Source: Stromatinia cepivora (Eukaryota; Ascomycota; Leotiomycetes; Helotiales; Sclerotiniaceae). From it: a stretch of 64,000 nt of DNA. Made by a program: the position numbers and the translations under genes. Below, one piece after another: positions 23,928 through 35,492 of this stretch (the stretch's first letter is position 1; each line of letters opens with the position of its first letter). The notes under the pieces are model-generated. The model was given only the letters and a program-made list of their open reading frames with translations, was not told where the DNA came from and ran no database searches. Location of the stretch: positions 124,001 through 188,000 of the forward strand of contig RCTD01000028.1 of the NCBI GenBank assembly GCA_014898415.1. Reading direction: 5' to 3'.

Positions 23928-24422
23928 TCATCTAACTCCAACAGGAGTATACCCTTGTTGCGTGTCCCCAATGCCAACGTTTAAACCTTTTCTTTTATCA
24001 ACAACTTTTCTCACCGCTGCCCAACCAAGCAAGCCTAAAGTACCGGCAATGAAAGTCAGGACTACAATCTGATCCTTTCTGCTATCCCGCTGGAAGCATG
24101 TTGTGAATACATCTTTCTCTTCGGCCTCTTTACATATCGGTAGTCGCTGAGCGAGACAGAATGCTCGATTGCACATAGTACATGTCGCAGCCGGGGCACG
24201 AGAGTCGTGTTTCGGGTCTGATTTATCAGATGAAGAGCTCGAATGAGAAGACAAGGGAATGATGGTGCTATTCGTAAAGCAGGTACATTTGCAAAAAGAT
24301 GGAGGTGCTGTACAGACAGTTAGTGACTAGAGAAATCAAACAATATTTGACATATACTTACAAGCTGCTATTGTTGAAAGAATTAACATACACAATATAA
24401 GCAAGAAGTATATGCCCCTCAT
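23928..24422 (-). CDS. Conserved fungal Cys-rich type I membrane protein
   Basis: Two exons (24422-24362, 24307-23928) encode 146 aa. Exon 1 is a signal peptide (MRGIYFLLILCMLILSTIAA). After the splice comes a short luminal/external domain with a Cys cluster: SFCKCTCFTNSTIIPL, a Ser-rich loop, then CTMCNRAFCL, LPICKEAEEKDVFTTCFQRD. A single membrane span (IVVLTFIAGTLGLLGWAAV) and a short basic then polar tail follow. The 54-nt intron ends GTACAG. I recall the CKCTCF...CNRAFC...ICK arrangement from uncharacterised filamentous-fungal membrane proteins, so I regard this as a conserved but unnamed family; I know of no function. Probable disulfide-bonded ectodomain at the ER or plasma membrane. 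Confidence 0.8.
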
Positions 24423-24747
24423 CTTTGTTATTTAAGGATGTGTCAAGCACTTTGAATTAGTATTTAGGTTACTCGAATATTGGTGGGATTTCTATTAATG
24501 CGCAAGGAAAAACTTGATCACATCATCCAACAAAAAAGGTGTCTCGATTTGTCACAATTGATATCCCATTGAAGTTGTTAACCACAATTATAACGCGATG
24601 AGATGAAGCTCTTCCCCATAGTTCTTTACGTGGTTGTCAAAAATACGCTAGTACTTTTACAGACTAGCTCGTTTTGATCCAAAAAGTTCAAGCTCAAAGA
24701 GATATCCAAACAGCCTCATTTCACTTCAAACCAACGCTCCACACACA

Positions 24748-26049
24748 ATGCGTCGAATAACTAGAATTGATAGGTCAATTGACCTCCTGCGTACCCGGTC
24801 TATATCACAAAATTCATATGCGTACCGTTGCTCAGCATGCAGAAACCAAACCTCTTCGTTCTCGACTTCTTTACGAGCAGACAAAGAATCATTTGGTGAG
24901 CGAGTGCGACGAAGCCTGTTCAAGCAAGCCCCCTCCACATCTTCAGATCCTTATACTGGGCCTAGTCAACTGCCAGCGCAAGAAACGGAACGAGGGATTG
25001 AACGGAAGGAGAGAATAGTAGCTAAGGATGCCTACGATTATCAACCGGCAGATAATGGGGAAGGATTAGAAACGATTGGTGGCTACGAAGAATCTTGGGC
25101 CGCTGAATTGGATTCCAAATATCCATACAAACTTTTCCTTCCAAAGATCAAAGATTCTGTAGAAGCGGCGACAGCATTACATCGTGCTATTGTCGAAGTT
25201 TTCGCCCTAAGACAAGCTGGAAGACCTTTGTCGGAGATTTCCCAGACTGAGCCTGGTGAGGATTTTACTGGGAATGTACAAATCGATCCTTCAGGATCGG
25301 GTGCTATCCTACAGTTTTTAGAAAACGGTTCCCTGGAACAGATAATTAAATCATTGGCGCCTCCCAAGAAAGGCAAACAAAGACGTAAAGCTAGCCTTGT
25401 TACGACTTCTTCGATTAACGAGACCACGGAAAAGGGTGTGCCTACCCAGTCTGAAGAAGATGTTGCTGCCGATAGGTCACCGGTAGATCCCTTACATCCA
25501 GGACCTACACCAAAGATTAATGAGACTGCGGAGAAGGGAAATCCTACCGAATCAGAGGAAGATGTTGCAGCGGACCGTTCACCGGTGGACCCGTTGAAGG
25601 TCAAGGCTAAAGCACAGGTCGCATCTTGGGGGCATTCGTGGCTCCAGATTTCTCTCGAAGACCCAGCGATCAAATTTGCTGTAGGTCATATCATGAAATT
25701 ATTCGATAGGACACTTGCTAATAATTTACAGGTTGTAAAACGCACAATGCAACTAACAGGTAAAAGAATACCCGACAATGTTATCAACTCGTCAAGTACG
25801 GTAGAAAAGCTCTTGCAACATCTCATCACCCCACCCAAACCTCCAACCCTGGATAAAGCCTTGAAACAAAATGAAGATTTGCTGTCGTTACCAAACGTCA
25901 GTATATTCAAAAAACGTATTACGCCAGTCGACAAGGAACGAAATATTGGAAGATTGAAGGTCATCAGGAAAGAATTTACGTCTCGGGGGTTAATGGAATC
26001 GAACAAAAGTGGTTGGACTGGTCGAAGCCGGCGGGACGAGGCAATATGA
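24748..26049 (+). CDS. Mitochondrial large ribosomal subunit protein mL50 (MRPL13-type)
   Basis: Single-exon protein of 433 aa resembling fungal mL50. The N-terminus is a presequence-like, Arg/Ser-rich stretch (MRRITRIDRSIDLLRTRSIS). A folded block follows (about residues 100-215: YEESWAAELDSKYPYKLFLP ... AATALHRAIVEVFALRQAGR ... SGAILQFLENGSLEQIIKSL). A charged linker contains two copies of a 34-residue unit (residues 223-256 and 257-290: INET.EKG.PT.SEEDVAAD then RSPVDPL). A C-terminal domain (about 295-430) includes VGHIMKLFDRTL and LITPPKPPTLDKAL. The assignment rests on remembered similarity to the fungal mL50 family; mitochondrial location is supported by the presequence. Confidence 0.7.
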   Translation: MRRITRIDRSIDLLRTRSISQNSYAYRCSACRNQTSSFSTSLRADKESFGERVRRSLFKQAPSTSSDPYTGPSQLPAQETERGIERKERIVAKDAYDYQPADNGEGLETIGGYEESWAAELDSKYPYKLFLPKIKDSVEAATALHRAIVEVFALRQAGRPLSEISQTEPGEDFTGNVQIDPSGSGAILQFLENGSLEQIIKSLAPPKKGKQRRKASLVTTSSINETTEKGVPTQSEEDVAADRSPVDPLHPGPTPKINETAEKGNPTESEEDVAADRSPVDPLKVKAKAQVASWGHSWLQISLEDPAIKFAVGHIMKLFDRTLANNLQVVKRTMQLTGKRIPDNVINSSSTVEKLLQHLITPPKPPTLDKALKQNEDLLSLPNVSIFKKRITPVDKERNIGRLKVIRKEFTSRGLMESNKSGWTGRSRRDEAI

Positions 26050-29000
26050 CCTGTGTAATTTGTATAACGCCCTTACATCAAAATGTATTCTTTCACAAAT
26101 TTCTGAAAGGCGATCAGGTTACATGCACTCACTGTTCCTTGAATTTTGCGCTGAGCACTCTTTCCAGATTCTGCGTTGCTTCTGCTATTTAACCTTCACG
26201 ACGTCAGTCTTCACAGCCAAGTATGATGAACTATATCTGTGCAATATTTCGACCGCCCCATGATTTGAAGATGTGGGCTAAATGTATGAGATGTCATATC
26301 TAAACTGGAACACCGAAAGTGATGTCGGACAAGCAACTGCTCACACATTACACAAGTTCCAAGCTTCAATAAATATTTTTATCGATGTCTTTCTGATATT
26401 AGTTCGTATGATTTCCACGTTCATTATTCGACTCCTCATCTTTCCCACGCGCCTATTGTGCAATCACCATATCCTCAGTGATTATAGGATAGTGACTCAC
26501 TGAACTTTGCATTTGGACAAATCCGGCACATTTCAGATCAGCTTCTCAGAAGCTCGACGGGGTAACTCGGGTCTTTTGTGGTTATTCACTAATGAGACGA
26601 TGGCTCTTCATCACATGAAAACGGCTACGAAAGTAGGTAAAACATTACCTTGAAATATGTCAGAGATGTTCATGCTTTTTGAGAAGATCAATCTTGATTG
26701 TGAGATTCTCTTCACAACCTCGAACTGAAATGTACGGCAGCGTGTGAAGGATAACCGTACTAACACCTATCAGAGAATACGAAGTCCTAGTGGCATTGAC
26801 GAGTACCATTCCTTGATCCACTGTTCAATTCAAAACTGTCAGTCCTCCCAGCTTTCTTTCAGGGGCTAATCGTAGATCTAAGAGCATCTGCACGCAAAAT
26901 CAAGGTGAGAAATTTGAAATCATATTATCAAACGACGACTTGTTCATCTTCCTGGCGACCTAGCAGCCATCGTTACTGAACTCCCTGGTCGGATGACACA
27001 TAAGTACGGCGAATAGCCCTTCCACAAAGCTCCAGCAAACAACAAATACTTTTCTATGTGGAATCCTTGCAGATATGCATCTTATAGTAGAACTTAACTG
27101 GCTCACCGGTACCTCGAAACACAATCAGAGACTTGCCGCCTTGGCAATTACCATCAGTAGTGAATCTCCTCGTCTCAAATTATGTATTTAAGTTCTCGCA
27201 CTCTTCTTACCAAACATATCCCGTGGCGCAGTGGTAAACGACTCTACCTGCGCCGTTAATCGAGGCCCGCTAAGGTAGGTCCCGGGGGTAGTTTGTACAG
27301 TCATTCTGTATATTCATAACTTCTGTTATGAAAGCAGAAGTTGGTTGGGACTCTAATAAAGTTTTGCTGTTTTGTTTTTCTGCCTTTTTTCTAGATTTTT
27401 TTGAGTTTAAAAGGAGGGAAGAGCTGGAATTTTGGTTTGGGATGAAAAGGGCGAGGGGGTTGATGGTCAGATCGTTAAATGTTTATCAACCCGCCAGTTT
27501 CTGGATATTTACACATTGTGAATGATTTAGTCCCCCACAATAGAAGGTTTAAAGCAGTGGTGTGAATGATACTCATAATGATTGCAGTATAACAATCCAT
27601 AGTCCCTTCCTCCAACTCCTGTTAGCCTCGAGAAGAATTCCTTCAAATCCGTTATTGCCTTCTTCCCCTCCGTCGAAAACATCAAGGCTTCGGGAATCAC
27701 ACCCTCAACTGACGTACTACAAAAACAATGTCGATAGTCGTAAACGTGACATTTGGATCACTTATCCATACAATATCGTTAGAAGAATGAAACATATACA
27801 CAATGCCAAGATAGTTAGTAATAACTCGAAGTTTTGAACGTGAGTGCGCCAAATTATAAGGTCTGGTTCTCTAGGGAAACTTTGCATCATTCCGAATTTT
27901 CGTAGCTTACTCCAACTTCATCAAGAGCGCTTCTATATTTTCGTTCAAGGATTGTGATGAGAAAGCTGAACTAAGGCTTTGCAATCCTTCATATCCGTCT
28001 GCATGCAGGATCGTTATCACGCTCTTCAAAATCCCTCCTATCGTTCTACGATTTGCTCTCTTGGTCTTGAATAGCTTTGGTGATTACTTTTGGCCCCTGA
28101 GATATGGCTGAGAAGGAATATGGTAGTATCTATTGGTCTAACGGTTAATGAGAAATCATCCGCTTATTATATTGGAATCACTGCTTCCAAAGTGTGATTA
28201 GAAGACTTACATATCCTCGCTTCCTAAATTCACTCATTCTTCGCACATCCATATAGATAGGTAAAGAAACATATTCACTCCATGTCCCAAATCAAAAGTC
28301 GTTTCTATCTTCCCCTGCTATGTGACCTAGCAGGTCACCGAACCCATTCGTTAATTAGACATGCAACAGAAATCAAAAATGCAACAAAACTTTGAGGAAT
28401 ACCAGAGCAGATATCTATCTTATTGGTCTAGATTGTCATGGAGCTACTGCAAAAGGACAACTTTTCAAACAGATAGAATAATGAAATTATCTTAACATGT
28501 CGAAAAGTCCATTAATTTCTGGCCGTCTTTTCTCTATACTGATTAGCACATCAAGAGGTCTTGCTCAGATATCTTATGAACTAGTATTATATCTGCCAAC
28601 TGCAAAACCGCCACAATTCCATGCGGAAAGTTTCTCTATACTTGAACTGTCTCCTCATGATTAGCGTTCCATTTACCACCACTAGCTGATACATCATATT
28701 GCTTCATGACTTAAAGCTTAGCTTCCGTGGACTCGGTCGGAAAATTGAGGTCAAAGTCTCAGCGAGGCGACCGGTAAGAATGTCAACCAAGTGAGGTTGT
28801 ATCCAAGAGATATCCGGTCTTCTAAATAAGTGCTGTTTAATTTCTAAAAGATGATTTGGATTTCCAACGCTCGAAAGGGAAGGAGGAGACAAATAAAGGT
28901 ATGTGAAGTTTGCCAAACTAGGTATGATTCTAAGGTAATCAAGACAATTAGTTAGCAGGTCATTCATCTATCAAAACCCCTCTCATCGGGAGTGAAATAT

Positions 29001-29838
29001 TCATTCACCCCGTTAAACTTAATATCACATCACAAACCTCCACCACCCTCACAACACAAATCACCAAATCACCAAATCACCACATCACAAAAAAGTCCCA
29101 TCTCACAAACCCAAACCCATCTTCGGGGAAAAATAAAACTGACATAATCCGAAGCCACAGCACGAACCACTTTCACAATCCGCACCCAACCTTATCCAAA
29201 CATGTCATTCCCCAAAACATATAAAAACATAAAAGATATACATAAAAGTATAAAAATACATCAGACACCACTGACACCAATTCCATAACCAAATCCTCTC
29301 ATCTCCAAAATGATCCAGCAACGGATCCAGTCCCAGCAGTATCCAACCTCTATATGTGTGTTCAAAAAATTGGTTTAAAGAAGTTAAGAAATCCTTTTTT
29401 TTGCCATGCTTTGCTTTGCTTGCTTTTAAAGATCCCGAAACCCGTGTTTGTTGTATGTATCCCAAAGGATGCCTATCCATCTATCGAAATCATATGATAT
29501 GATATGATATGACGGCACAGAAGTGAAAAAATATATTGTTTTTTAGACGTAAATTCTGTCGGCCAAAATTTGTAAAAAAAAAGAAACATGAATCGAAGTT
29601 TGTGTGTGTAGGCGCAAAAGTCTAGCGCTATCTGTGGTCTACTCTGTATGTGTGTACCGAATGAGACAAAAAAAAAGTGCAACAAAGTGAAGTCGAATGT
29701 TCGTCTAAGAAATGTAAAGATGAATCGCTGTATGTGATGTAATCTGTCGACTAGAAAGTAACGAGACGGAAATCCGTAAGCAGCGTTTTATCGAGTCGAG
29801 TCTCGGCGCGATTTCCGCAATGGTATTTGATGAACCAC
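26050..29838. other. 3.8-kb gene desert
   Basis: No supported coding gene. The best minus-strand frame (28704-28967, 87 aa) has no domain. A TGGCGCAGTGG segment near 27224 matches an RNA polymerase III A box but no complete tRNA can be folded around it. (ATATG) copies occur at 29491-29511. The right end is the 3' flank of the pheromone gene. Confidence 0.5.
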
Positions 29839-31056
29839 TTACAATTGCGCAAGCGCAACATCAGCAGCATAAGCCAAAGCGAAAGCATCTCTCTTAGCCT
29901 TGCGACAAGGTTGACCGGGACGTCCGCACCAAGCCTCAGCATTAGCCTCCGCCTCAGCAAGAGCCTCTCTCTTGCAAGGTTGACCAGGGCGTCCGCACCA
30001 TGCCTCAGCGGTTGGCTCGGCAAGCGCGTCAGCCATAGCTTCGGCAGCGCGACGAACGGCACGGCAAGGTTGTCCGGGACGTCCACACCAGGCTTCGGCT
30101 TCGGGGTCGGCTTCACGCTTCTCTTTGCATGGTTGACCGGGGCGTCCGCACCACGGCTCGGCGTCACGTTTGCAGGGTTGGCCGGGGCGTCCGCACCAGG
30201 CTTCGGCTTCACGTTTGCAGGGTTGGCCGGGGCGTCCGCACCATGCTTCAGCGTTGCGCTTGCATGGTTGTCCGGGACGTCCACACCAGGCCTCAGCCTC
30301 GCGGGCAACGATCTCGGAAACTAGAGGTTGTGTTAGCAGAAATCCTTGATAAGGGTATGGGAAGGAGGGGAGAGAAAAAAAATTATGACATACCCTCACG
30401 GGATTCAATGTTGAGTCCCTCAAGGAAAGCATCGGCATCCCTCTTGGTCTCAGCAGTAGCCTCAGCAAGATCTCTAGCGAGTCTCTTGGCCTCGAAGCAA
30501 GCACCACCGACCATGTTGCATCTCTTGATGACGGCTTCATCAACATCCGCCTCCGCGGCTGGCTCAGCGAAAGCCTCAGCTAAAGCCTCAGCAGCGCGCT
30601 TGTTCTTGCGGCAAGGTTGACCAGGGCGTCCGCACCAAGCTTCGGCTTCAGCCTCAGCGAGAGGAGTACGCTTGCATGGTTGGCCGGGACGTCCGCACCA
30701 GGCTTCTGGGAGAGCTTCGCGCTTGCATGGTTGTCCTGGGCGTCCGCACCATGGCTCGGCATCACGTTTGCATGGTTGTCCGGGGCGTCCGCACCATGCC
30801 TCAGCTTCTGGGGAGCGCTTGCATGGTTGACCTGGGCGTCCGCACCATGGCTCGGCGATGGGGGCAGCGACGGCAACGGCCTCACGCTTGCATGGTTGAC
30901 CGGGTCTAAAAGTATATGTTAGCATGAATATTCCAGTAAAAGATAGATCGAAGGGGGAAAAAGAATATCTTACCTTCCACACCATGGCTCAGGAACAGCG
31001 ACGGCGGTGGCGGTAGCAGCCAAGATGGCGAGAGCGATTGCGTTTGTGAACTTCAT
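29839..31056 (-). CDS. ppg1: Alpha-factor-type pheromone precursor with 13 WCGRPGQPC repeats
   Basis: Secreted peptide pheromone precursor, 358 aa, exons 31056-30974, 30905-30394 and 30320-29839. [20 protein letters not shown] is a signal peptide. Thirteen copies of the nonapeptide WCGRPGQPC follow, six in exons 1-2 and seven in exon 3. Most are bounded by KR (Kex2 sites) and preceded by EA, DA, NA or EP dipeptides, which suit Ste13-type trimming. Some copies end in RKNKR, RAVRR or RKAKR instead. Between the two repeat blocks is an Ala/Glu-rich spacer with KR-bounded [12 protein letters not shown] (Cys157, Cys164), whose Cys spacing equals that of the pheromone. Intron 1 (GTAAGA...TTTTAG) splits the Arg codon of the first repeat; intron 2 (GTATGT, TGCTAACA, CTAG) sits between the blocks. 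The mature peptide should act on a Ste2-type receptor in mating. Confidence 0.96.
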
Positions 31057-32655
31057 AATGAATGTAGTTTGAAGGTAAAAGTTTTGTAGTAGTGAGTGTA
31101 AGTGTTAAAATCTTAAAGATTGAATATGGGTAAGGAGAAAAGAGAAAAGAGATCGTGTCAAAAGCCTCGAAGTTGACGTGATTTATAGATGATTGGACTT
31201 TGCGTTGTTCAGTATTAACAAGAGAAGGGAGCGGGAGCTCCGCAGTTACTGTCCAAAGAAGCTTTGAAGAAAAGTTATTCTATTGAGATTTTAGGAGGAG
31301 GTTTTCCCTATTGAGGGTCTCAATAGACTTGGAAGCGAGAAAAGAAAAGGGCTCGCAACGACAAAGCTTTTGGAAACAATTGCTGTTGAAGGGAGGTTAC
31401 TTTACATCCATGTGGTGGTTTCGACATGATGGTAAGAGCTGTTGCTCAGTACACATAGATCATTAAAACATTGGGAGAGGCAATCTTCAGTTTGATTGCA
31501 AGATGTGCATGTGGCACCTTTCATACGAAAGTGAGATTATCATCCCAACTTATGACCCATTAAGCCATAAACCATATGTTATCTCATGTTCAATACTCAT
31601 ACCTTATTGACTGCAACCAATCCAAATTTTCTACAATTCTCACCATATTCACTTAACTTGCAGAAAATTTTCTTCTAGACCCAAAAGACTTCTCTCACAC
31701 TAGTAGAGAACCTGTTCAGATTTCAAAGGATCCTAATACAGATTCTATGAGGATATAATAAAGAGTGGATATCTCGTGACTTCAATGACAAAAGAAGTAA
31801 TCTATTGAGTACCTTATTGAGATCTTATTGACCACCCCTTTCGCACTCGCTTAAATATCAATAAAAGGAAAAACACATGTTGTTTCCATTCAGAACCTCA
31901 ACCCTTTTGGTGAATTAATATGCGTCAACAAAAAGGCAGTAAGGACTGAGGAAATTTAATAAAGTGGAGCTAGAAGACATCAAGAATGTTCTAGAATGGA
32001 ACCACTGGAGCCGCAGAAGCTTGTCTGCTGTACAGTAGATGCACCACTTTCTTTGCTTGATTAGATCCAAGCAAAAGACCTTCAAACTTGAAGACAAACA
32101 TGAAGAAGACACATGATATCCTTTGATGTATGATAGATAGCAAGCAGAAGCATAATAACAACTCCGCAATGCCGAGCAAATTGCTCTAAGATTGAGGAGC
32201 ACTAAGCGATATTTCAAAGCGATCAAGATCTAAATCGGGTTAGGAAGATCAAATAAGGGTTGGCATCTAAATTGGGGATTGAGTAGAATCATGAAGCCTA
32301 AGAAAGCTCTTTGGGACTATTTTTTGAGTGAAAGAATCGAGGCTCAGCTGCTGCCTTCCCCTCGATAGGCTAGCCAATGGAAGGGTCATGCTGACTCATT
32401 CGGCATCTTCCTTATTGCGATTGTGAATGTTAAAATGTTGGTGATTCTACCTAGAGATCATGTGTACTCGTTAATTGGTCACTATCTCTGGACGCAGCAA
32501 AGGCTATACACCCAAGCATCATGTGGTGAGCTTCACAACCAGCCATCGACTTCATGGCTACTGAGGCTTATGCTTCTTAAATTGAAATGTGATAGAACTT
32601 TTTTCTAAACTACAAATATCTTGTTACAACCTCTACCCAAAAATATTCCCATGTT
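31057..32655. other. Intergenic; pheromone gene promoter side
   Basis: Promoter region of the pheromone gene (just right of 31056) and 3' flank of ERJ5. No gene is supported; short frames lack domain features. Confidence 0.5.
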
Positions 32656-33997
32656 TCATCGACCATTCTTCTTATTTCTTCTTGTTGCTTTTCCATTGCC
32701 GTTTGTTGCAGTTGTCTTGGATTTCTCGAGAACTTCAAAGTCATCGGCACCAGAGCTGCTGGATACTTCTTCTATCTCTTCAGATTCTTCATCAACTGGA
32801 GCTTTGTTCAAGAAACGACCAATCGTTTGGTTGAAAGCAAAGACCGGTAGGCGGAAAAGAGCAGTTTCTCTCATGGTAGGGGCAGGAAGCTCATCAAGCT
32901 AAATTGTACATTAGTGAGATGTTTCCAAAATATTCAGAGATCAACTTACGTCGAGCAAAAATTCTCGCATTTTACCATCCTCATCAGTTTGTTCCAAGTA
33001 TACATTACTGGATGAATCAACAATGAGCACTTTGCCATTTTCAGCAACAACCCTCTTCTTTGGGCCAGTGATAGATGTTGGAGTTCCAGGTGCGGATGCC
33101 TTGACCTTCTTGACCTTCTTTTCAGATTTGTCTTTCTTGGAATCCTTCTCCTGCATGCGCCTCTGTCTTCGGTTCATTGGTTGGGCCATAGGATCGGCAT
33201 CAGCATCGGTATCTGTTCCAGGTGTTGAGGTTCCATCAAGTCCAGGCACATTAAGATTGGCATTTCCGCCCCATGCAGCATTTCTTGCGAATGAGATATA
33301 TCTTTCAACAAACTCGCGCTGTCTTTTCCAGCTCAAATAGAGGGCAAGATAATGTCCACCACCTCCAACGAAGATGAAAAGGCCCACAAGCACAGAGCCA
33401 AAACCAGGACGGAACCGAGCATAGTAATATCCAGTACCCTTCCACTTTGGAAATCCGTTCTTCAAAAAATGATCGTAACGTGCGCGACCCTCTCCCAAAA
33501 GAATCTTGTTTATTAAGCCCAAACGTGTGAATCGATCGCTAGCTTCTTGGTAATGTGTCTTGATTTCAGCCTGGGAAGGACCCTTCGAAACTCTGACACC
33601 AGGCTTCTTGTTCTTGGACTTTTCGCCCTTTCCTGTAGATTTATCGGCGATGAATTGAGCTTTGACTTTATCTGGATGTTGAGTACGAGACTTCTTTTTG
33701 TATGCAGCTCTTATTTCCTCTTGGCTGGCAGATGATTTAATGTCGAGGAGATCATAAAAAGTAACCTCGTTGCCATCATGGGTAGCAACTTCGTTTTGCA
33801 GACGAAAGATTTCCTGATCTATAAATTTCTATGAGCTAATTGATACATTTCAAGGAGTATATAACGCAAGGTATCGAATTGGGTAGAAATGTGAAATATT
33901 AATGGGTTGTATAAGCCAACTCACCTTCTTTACTCCATGCTGCAACAAGGGCCAAAAGGCAGGCCAATGTGGCAAAGGTATAGAAAGATCCTCTCAT
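32656..33997 (-). CDS. erj5: ER membrane J-domain co-chaperone ERJ5
   Basis: DnaJ-family protein of the ER membrane that helps folding capacity by stimulating an Hsp70 such as Kar2. It is 394 aa, exons 33997-33925, 33818-32950 and 32898-32656. MRGSFYTFATLACLLALVAA is a signal peptide. The J domain (about residues 40-135) contains VTFYDLLDIKSSASQEEIRA, AAYKKKSRTQHPDK with the HPD triad at 72-74, and EGRARYDHFL. A membrane span lies at about 163-187 (FGSVLVGLFIFVGGGGHYLA). The cytosolic tail is Lys-rich (KKDKSEKKVKKVKAS), then an acidic segment and a basic end. The long insert between HPD and the last J helix fits fungal ERJ5. Introns are 106 and 51 nt. Confidence 0.92.
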
Positions 33998-35492
33998 CTT
34001 GCCGGAAGGAGGAAGAAGAAGAAGAATTAAAAATTATCAAAAGAAGAGGCACACCGAAGATGTGTCCCTTCAGTTATTAATACTATCCTACTTTCTTGAA
34101 TTATAGATGACAGCGAGGTTTATTCGGTAAGGATAACTAATGCACCGCTTAAATTTCTTAGTACTGGACTTGTGGTGTGGATCTAGAGCCCTTTTTCCTT
34201 AATGATTAAGACAGAGAGGGGTTCTTTGATAGGCTCAAAAGATTTGGGAACATTGATAATTTGATACCCAGACAATTGATTAAAATTCCATTATGTTTTC
34301 TTGTAATGTAAGTAATAAATAAATATGCTACCGAGTATTCATTCCTGTGGATTTGCTTGGTTGTGAATTTATGATTATTCTATGTTGGCTGGGTTTAGCA
34401 TAAGGTGGTGTGTGTTCATCATACCCAAAGAATTCACTTTGCTCATTGGGTGCTATTTCTATAGCTTACTAATCATCAACTTTCTAACAATTCATACTCT
34501 GGTAATTGTACGAAATACTGGGATCGAGTTTATAAATTATGTATTTATGTATTTATGTATTTATGTATGGGTGTGTATGATTATGCATGGCTTATGTATG
34601 GTTTATGTATGGTTTTGCCTTGCTGTTTCCAATGATGAACAGGAACAAGTTAATAGCTTAATGCATTATGCAAGTACACGCTTTTATACTTCATTTTCTA
34701 CCTGTGCTCTTACTCTCCCGCCAGCCCTTTCCAAGTTCTAGGTAAGCCGTTGTTCCAACTAAACCTGCCGATTACCCCCAAAACCTTCACCGCACCCATA
34801 TAAATTTCTGTACTACTCCGCTTGATCCCACTTGAACTTTTATATATACCTTCTTCTTCCCTTCTTTTTTTCCTTCTTGACCTTCTTCTTCTTCTTCCAA
34901 GAAAATTCTATTTGAGGAGTTAAAGGGACTTCTCGAAGCTGCATGTGTTTCAGATCCCTCATTACCCCTGGCTGAACGCCCCGGACTTCCTTTATTGGGG
35001 CCTTTTAAATTCCTAATCTCTTGCTTGAGCTTTAGGGGTGTAAGGGGCCAAATCGTTCGTTTGTTTGCTTAAGGGATACATTTATCACAAGAGTTCCTAC
35101 AACTTCAAACAACAAATTCGATCCACCAAACTATCAAAAGATCTATCGATTTATCTTCATTCACTCATACGCAATTCATTCGTAAGTCTTTCTATTATAA
35201 CCAATTGACACAATTGACATCTTTTGATTCTTTCCGGCTCGAAATTATGATCTTCTGCCTATTGTGATAACGAATGCTGACCAGAACTTTATTTATATTG
35301 ACAGATCTCAAAAACAAAGGCAGACTAAGAGGAAAAGAACCATTTTCCAACTTCTCGAACTTCCTACTTAACCTTCTTCAACAACTTCGAAAATACAAGA
35401 ATCTTGAACAGCTTTTCCGCGACCTGCGAGACAACTCTTTACATTCATCAAACTTTCTTCACGCATTTGCATCATTCTCAACGACAGACATA
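33998..35492. other. Intergenic between divergent genes
   Basis: About 1.5 kb between the starts of ERJ5 (-) and the PRA1 gene (+). It holds four TTATGTAT-type units near 34535-34567 and a TTCTTC-rich pyrimidine tract near 34845-34900. The right half is probably a long leader of the PRA1 gene, possibly spliced (an AG follows TTGAC near 35303). Confidence 0.5.

Noticed and set aside
27222..27300. Possible tRNA gene
   Set aside because: The A box fits, but no acceptor stem, anticodon arm or standard TPsiC arm (GGTTCRA) can be paired, so it is not annotated as a tRNA.
28704..28967. 87-codon minus-strand frame resembling an F-box/LRR fragment
   Set aside because: Too short and without a definite motif.
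30129..30922. Long plus-strand frames with repeats opposite the pheromone gene
   Set aside because: They are mirror translations of the repeat units; the minus strand has a signal peptide, processing sites and introns.
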